From Mycoplasmataceae bacterium (GTDB lineage Bacteria; Bacillota_I; Bacilli_A; Mycoplasmatales; Mycoplasmoidaceae): a stretch of 44,073 nucleotides of DNA. This document shows positions 40,014 to 44,073 of this stretch, in pieces. How positions within the stretch are numbered: the first letter of the stretch is position 1; the number at the start of each line of letters is the position of its first letter. The notes beneath the pieces are model-generated. The model worked only from the letters and a program-made list of their open reading frames with translations, had not been told where the DNA came from and did not search any database. A program made the translations under genes and the position numbers. The stretch spans positions 1-44,073 of the forward strand of contig JAITDD010000044.1 of assembly GCA_031282725.1 (NCBI GenBank). The letters run 5' to 3'.

Positions 40014-42605
40014 CTATTTCTTTTTGAATTTGATTTCATATATTTCTTCTTGTAAAGGACAAACTAGATACATCACATCAATCTTAAATAATAAGGCATT
40101 CAATATTTGTTGATAAATATCATCCTGACTTAATTTCTTTTTCATTTTAACACAGAAACTTTGATTATTAACTATGAAATCGCTTTCCCCGAATAAACAT
40201 GTTTTAGTTTCAATAACTCATTTGCTTTTAGGAAGTTTTGTTAGTAATAAAGCCATAACATCCTTAACTCCTTTGATAATATTGTCAAAAATTTCTTCCT
40301 TATGTTTAGAACGAGAAATTGTATAGATTTTTTCTGTTTTATTTTTTTTAGCTCTGATTTCGTTAATATATTTTTCAATATCTAATCTTCCCAATACTTT
40401 TAAAGGAGTTTCTTTCGCTATTAAATCTTTACAAATATATTCAATAACAGAAGCTGATTCTTTATCTCTTTCGTGAAAATCATATTCAACTGTATTTGGT
40501 TTAGAAAGGATTTCTTTTTCATCTAATACTTCAAAATGATCTACAAGATATTGTTTTATCGGAGTAGAAGGACGCGTACATTTTCCTCTAGTACAAAAAG
40601 TATGCCAGTATAACATTTTAAATAAAACATTATCTAAACTATTCAAAGCTTCTTCGTAATATTTTTTCTGTTTCATAAATGAGGTGTATTTGCTTATTAA
40701 ATCAATTAATTTTCATTCAGGGGCAGTAGAGAATAATTCAATTGGTTCACCGTCATAACATTTGATTCTGACAAAATTAAGAGGATAACAAACTCTATCG
40801 CGAACAGGCAAATAATTACGTATTTGATATTTAATGTCTTTAATTTTAAATTCAAGTTGACGATTTTCTTTAAGAAGTTTTTCATTATAGTAGTAATCTT
40901 TTAAATGGTAATTTTTATTGATTGTTTCTTTATATTTATTAATCAATTCATTCGCCTCATTTGCTTTTTGAATTTGTTTTGGAGTCGGTGTAGTATTAAA
41001 AAGGTCATTTTTATATCCTACTCAACATACAGTAATAAAGGTTTCGAGCAACTTTTCATAAATTTGATCTGTAATGGCAGGATCTTTAATTTCAATAAGA
41101 TTATCACGAAACATTTTTTCATCTTGATAAATAATTTCTTTTCCAGTTTCGGTAGGGTATTTATGTACAAAGAATTTTTTGTCGAAATAAAAAGCCGTGT
41201 GTTCTGTAATGTTTTTGCCTTTAACACTTTGATAAATCATGCCAAACTTTTCAATATCGATATCTTTAACCATTTCTCAAGCATCAACATAAGTTTTTTC
41301 GATTACTTTATCTTCAAGAATATCGATCTTTTTAGGTTTTTCCTTATTTGTGAAGTAAGTAAAAAAATTGTAGTTTCTATTCTTTGGATCTTTATATCAA
41401 TTATCAACAATGACTTTATATATTTTTTTAGGATAGTTATAAATAAGAATAGGGTGATATTTTAATCTTTTTCCTGTATCTGATAATAAGGTATCATAGT
41501 ATGACTTAGTATTTTTTATTCCAGTAATAATAATTTCGTCCTTGTAATTAAATTCATCAGGGGAAGAAAATTCATCCTCTTTGACCAATAGGTGGGTTTT
41601 GAAAACATAGGCAGTTTGTAAAGTTTCAGGAATATCTTTTATATTTCATTGATCTAAAAGGAATAAACAGTTTCTTCGACATCTTCCTACTAATTGGGTA
41701 TATGTAGATATTGAATATTTAGTATTAGAATAAGTTCACACACAAACAGCCGCGCGAGGAATATCAAAACCTTCTTTAATCTTTTCTTTTGTAATGATGA
41801 TAGAATACTTACAATTATTTTCTCTTAGTTTGTTTAATTCATCCCATGGAGTATTTTGATCGATGTAGATATATTTGATATCATTCTTTTTAAAATAAGG
41901 TTCAAGTTGAAGTTCATCAATATGAAAGAAACCACTTGTCTTAATAATTAAAGCTGGGTTAGTTTCGAAAGGAATATATATTTTTTTTATCTCAATTAGT
42001 TTTTCAATAGCTTCAATAACAACTTTTTTAATTTGAGCAATCGCGTTTCGTTCTTCATTGTCAATAATACGTTGAAATTCGACAAGTTTTTTTAACATCG
42101 GAGTTTTCTCAAAATCACCAATAACATCAGGATCGTTTTCTGGAGTCGCTGAGAAATCTATTTTACATAAAAAATCATCATAACCATGAATATCTGCAGC
42201 AGTATCCTGTATATGGCATTCATCCTTTATGTATATCATCGGGCGTTTTCCTGCATTTTGTTTTCATTCTTTTTTAATTTCATCAAACCCTAATTTATTA
42301 TTCTTTCGTCCAATAGATGCATCTCCATATATAAAGAAATTTTTTTTATTAATAGATGCCATATTTTGTTTTAATTGTTTTTCTAATCCGCACTTAGATA
42401 ATGTTCGGATAACAAAGTAGTATTTATCGCATAATTTTTCGATCATTTTTTTAATCATTATCGATTTACCACTTCCAGTGGGAGATTGGATTGTAATATT
42501 TTTTTGTTTTGCTTTAATAAGATCGATTATCGAATCAACGATTCGGTTTTGTTCTTTCTCGATTTTTTCTCATTCTTTCTGATTAAATTTATGAGTATAA
42601 TCCAT
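40014..42605 (-). CDS. SF2 helicase with possible C-terminal nuclease domain
   Basis: An 863-residue protein. Helicase motifs: I SPTGSGKS (41-48), II IYIKDECHI (DECH 128-131), III FSATPEND (about 151-158), V TKEKIKEGFDIPRA (about 270-285), VI TQLVGRCRRN (about 304-313). This matches type III restriction (Res)/DEAD superfamily 2 helicases. The C-terminal part from about residue 560 is unlike other helicases; WVIETKTCLFGESDFIV (about 797) has an ExK and could be a PD-(D/E)xK nuclease core, but I could not place the first Asp firmly. No methyltransferase is next to it. The start is backed by TATAAT 7 bases upstream. Seven or more TGA-Trp codons. A defence or RNA/DNA repair role is possible. Confidence 0.75.
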
Positions 42606-42612
42606 GATTTTA

Positions 42613-42618
42613 ATTATA
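42613..42618 (-). promoter_or_regulatory. -10 box of the SF2 helicase gene
   Basis: TATAAT on the minus strand ends 7 bases before ATG 42605. Confidence 0.6.
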
Positions 42619-42677
42619 TTAATTACCAAAAAAATCTATTGACGATTATTTTTGTAAGTTTTTGTTGTTTTTAAACT

Positions 42678-42701
42678 AAATATTACATGTTGGTAATATT
42701 T
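42678..42701. repeat. Perfect 9-bp inverted repeat
   Basis: AAATATTAC (42678-42686) and GTAATATTT (42693-42701) around the 6-base loop ATGTTG. It could be an operator for the helicase gene or a hairpin. Confidence 0.5.
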
Positions 42702-43006
42702 TATTTAATCATATAAACCATCATCTTTTCATTCTTCGTGAATGCTATCATTTTCTTTACAATAACGGAAGATGAATTTTTACTTTTTTTAATATTATTG
42801 GGGTGTATCTTTTTAAACATAAAAATGTATGTAGTTGTCCTACTTCTTCACGATGTGAATAGTTTCGATAATAAATATTAATTATTCTTGAAATTCCCAT
42901 TCGACTCTGTGTTTTTCTTTGATGAGAGATTACATAAATGAACAAAGACAGACAAATTAGTTTAAGATAAATAAAAAAGAAACAACCTTTATTCATTTAA
43001 GATATA

Positions 43007-43012
43007 TATAAT
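43007..43012 (+). promoter_or_regulatory. -10 box of tsf
   Basis: TATAAT ends 9 bases before ATG 43022. Confidence 0.6.
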
Positions 43013-43021
43013 TATGGTAAC

Positions 43022-43930
43022 ATGGCAAATATCGAATTATTAAAAAAATTACGTGATTTAACGCAAGCTGGAGTTTCTGATGCTATAAAAGCCTTAAAAG
43101 AGTCAAATGATGACTTAGATTCCGCTATTCAATGATTAAGAGAAAAAGGTATTGCTAAAGCTGCGAAAAAAGCTAATTCTATTGCTACTGAAGGAATCGC
43201 TCAAGTTTATATTAAAGAAAACATTGCTGTTATTTTTGAATTAAACTGTGAAACTGATTTCGTTGCTTCCAATCCGGAATTTGTTGCATTAGCTGATGAA
43301 CTTGGAGATTTATTAAATGAATCTGCTGAATATGATATCTCAAAAGCTTTACAACTAAAAATGGCTAATGGACAAACTATTGATGAAAACTGTAAAAGTT
43401 TAACCGGAAAAATTGGAGAGAAAATCGTTTTACGTCGTTTTGAAATTTTAATAAAAACCGATCAACAAATGTTTAGTTTCTATCAACACTCTAACAAAAA
43501 AATCGCTGTTCTTTTAGTTGTTGACAAACAAGTTAATCCAATCATTGCAAAAGATATCGCTATGCATGCTGCCGCTATGAACCCAAAATATTTAAATGAA
43601 GGAAAAGTTGAAAAAGAATGATTAGATAATGAAATTAAAATCATCAAGGAACAAATGACTTTAGATCCAAAATTTGCCGCAATGGCTAATGATCCTAAAA
43701 TGTCTGTTAGAATCGAAGGAATTGTTAAAGGAAAGATTAATAAACTTTTATCAGAAGTAACTTTAGAATCTCAAATCTTTGTAAAAGATGCATCTAAAAC
43801 TATTAAACAATACATTAACCAATCCGGTGGAAACTTATTACATTACATCCGTTACCAAGTTGGAGAAGGTATCGAAAAGAAAGTTGTGGATTTTGCAGAA
43901 GAAGTTGCTAGCCAAATTAACAATAAATAA
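43022..43930 (+). CDS. tsf: Elongation factor Ts
   Basis: A 302-residue guanine-nucleotide exchange factor for EF-Tu. The N-terminal UBA-like module ELLKKLRDLTQAGVSDAIKAL is followed by IQWLREKGIAKAAKK; the core has GIAQVYI, FELNCETDFVASNPEF (the TDFV motif that contacts EF-Tu), GEKIVLRRFEIL, KDIAMHAAAMNPKYL and the C-terminal LLHYIRYQVGEGIEKK. Two TGA codons encode conserved Trp. The gene has its own promoter because rpsB is not adjacent. Confidence 0.96.
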
Positions 43931-43947
43931 TTTTCTGTTTTTAAAAA

Positions 43948-43953
43948 TATAAT
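43948..43953 (+). promoter_or_regulatory. -10 box of the atpD-like gene
   Basis: TATAAT ends 9 bases before ATG 43963 and only 18 bases after the tsf stop. Confidence 0.5.
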
Positions 43954-43962
43954 TAAATAAAC

Positions 43963-44073
43963 ATGAAAAAAAATAATGATGATTTAGGAATTATCATTGA
44001 AATTATAGGAACGATCGTTACTGTTAAATTTCCTGAAGATAAATTACCAAAAATTAATGATGCTTTAATTATT
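43963..44073 (+). CDS. atpD: F1-type ATP synthase beta subunit, 5' end only
   Basis: Only 37 codons are visible. The sequence LGIIIEIIGTIVTVKFPEDK followed by LPKINDALII matches the start of AtpD (VxxIGxVVDVxFPxxxLPxIxxAL), the beta-barrel domain. It runs out of the window. It could belong to the main ATP synthase or to one of the additional F1-like ATPase clusters of mollicutes, and the fragment cannot distinguish these. Confidence 0.8.
   Translation, partial: MKKNNDDLGIIIEIIGTIVTVKFPEDKLPKINDALII

Larger units (their letters stand above)
42606..43021. other. Intergenic region between helicase and tsf
   Basis: 416 bases, no supported gene. A perfect inverted repeat AAATATTAC-ATGTTG-GTAATATTT lies at 42678-42701 upstream of the helicase. 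A minus-strand 79-codon frame (42757-42996) is basic and shows no family features; it may be decayed coding sequence. TATAAT at 43007-43012 belongs to tsf. The rpsB gene, usually before tsf, is absent. Confidence 0.45.

Noticed and set aside
42757-42996. Minus-strand 79-codon frame in the gap before tsf
   Set aside because: Hydrophobic start but no SD, no -10 at the right place and no recognisable family; kept only as gap description.

Overview
The window comes from a low-GC mollicute that reads TGA as tryptophan. Nearly every long gene contains in-frame TGA codons at positions where the protein family has Trp, for example in ProRS, topoisomerase I, RuvA, Era, the ABC-F ATPase, ParE and EF-Ts, and most genes can only be read through with that code. 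The archaeal/eukaryal-type prolyl-tRNA synthetase and the many lineage-specific coiled-coil proteins fit a host-associated mollicute. I cannot name the species.

Layout: 1-2339, the 3' part of a BspA-like leucine-rich-repeat surface protein. 2340-2792, a gap with a decayed insertion-sequence end. 2793-4820, proS and a two-helix membrane protein. 4817-8556 (minus), two tandem paralogous charged proteins, tRNA-Thr and a CYTH-domain protein. 8673-10562 (minus), a large unknown protein. 10720-13619 (minus), a regulatory island with two paralogous XRE regulators and a tightly coupled operon encoding XRE regulator, CPCC-type zinc protein, ImmA/IrrE peptidase, DUF4417 protein and a BECR-like RNase candidate. 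13934-15353 (minus), an unknown protein with a frameshifting G6 tract. 15419-16816, a repeat lipoprotein. 16829-18094 (minus), a broken AAA_14/DUF4143 ATPase. From 18316 on come mostly housekeeping genes: topA, a TM2-like protein, pnuC, a ferredoxin-NADP reductase-like flavoprotein, ruvA-ruvB, era, an intact AAA_14/DUF4143 ATPase, dnaE, an ABC-F ATPase, a YwaF-like membrane protein with an A13 tract, rplX, dinB, a third large lineage-specific protein, parE-dnaA-like-membrane protein, an SF2 helicase, tsf and the start of atpD.

Gene expression looks unusual. In at least 15 transcription units a perfect TATAAT ends 6-9 bases before the start codon (others 11-14), so transcripts should begin at or just before the start codon (leaderless or nearly so). 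Clear Shine-Dalgarno sequences appear mainly inside operons, above all in the XRE-ImmA operon, where all four junctions have the same layout: a GGAG/GGAGG, a short A-rich spacer and an overlapping TAATG stop/start.

The most interesting candidate system is the 11179-13619 operon with its second regulator at 10720-11073. The two XRE promoters share an operator-like sequence, which suggests one regulatory circuit controlling a peptidase, a zinc protein, a DUF4417 protein and a putative toxin-like RNase. A second theme is a dispersed family of large proteins (4817-6259, 6243-7823, 34040-36292 and possibly 13934-15353) sharing an 'EK' motif and a 'VRE' motif that I do not recognise from any known family. 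Replication and repair genes are well represented (topA, ruvAB, dnaE, dinB, parE), along with a DnaA-like protein that lacks its N-terminal domains and the usual DNA-contact signature.
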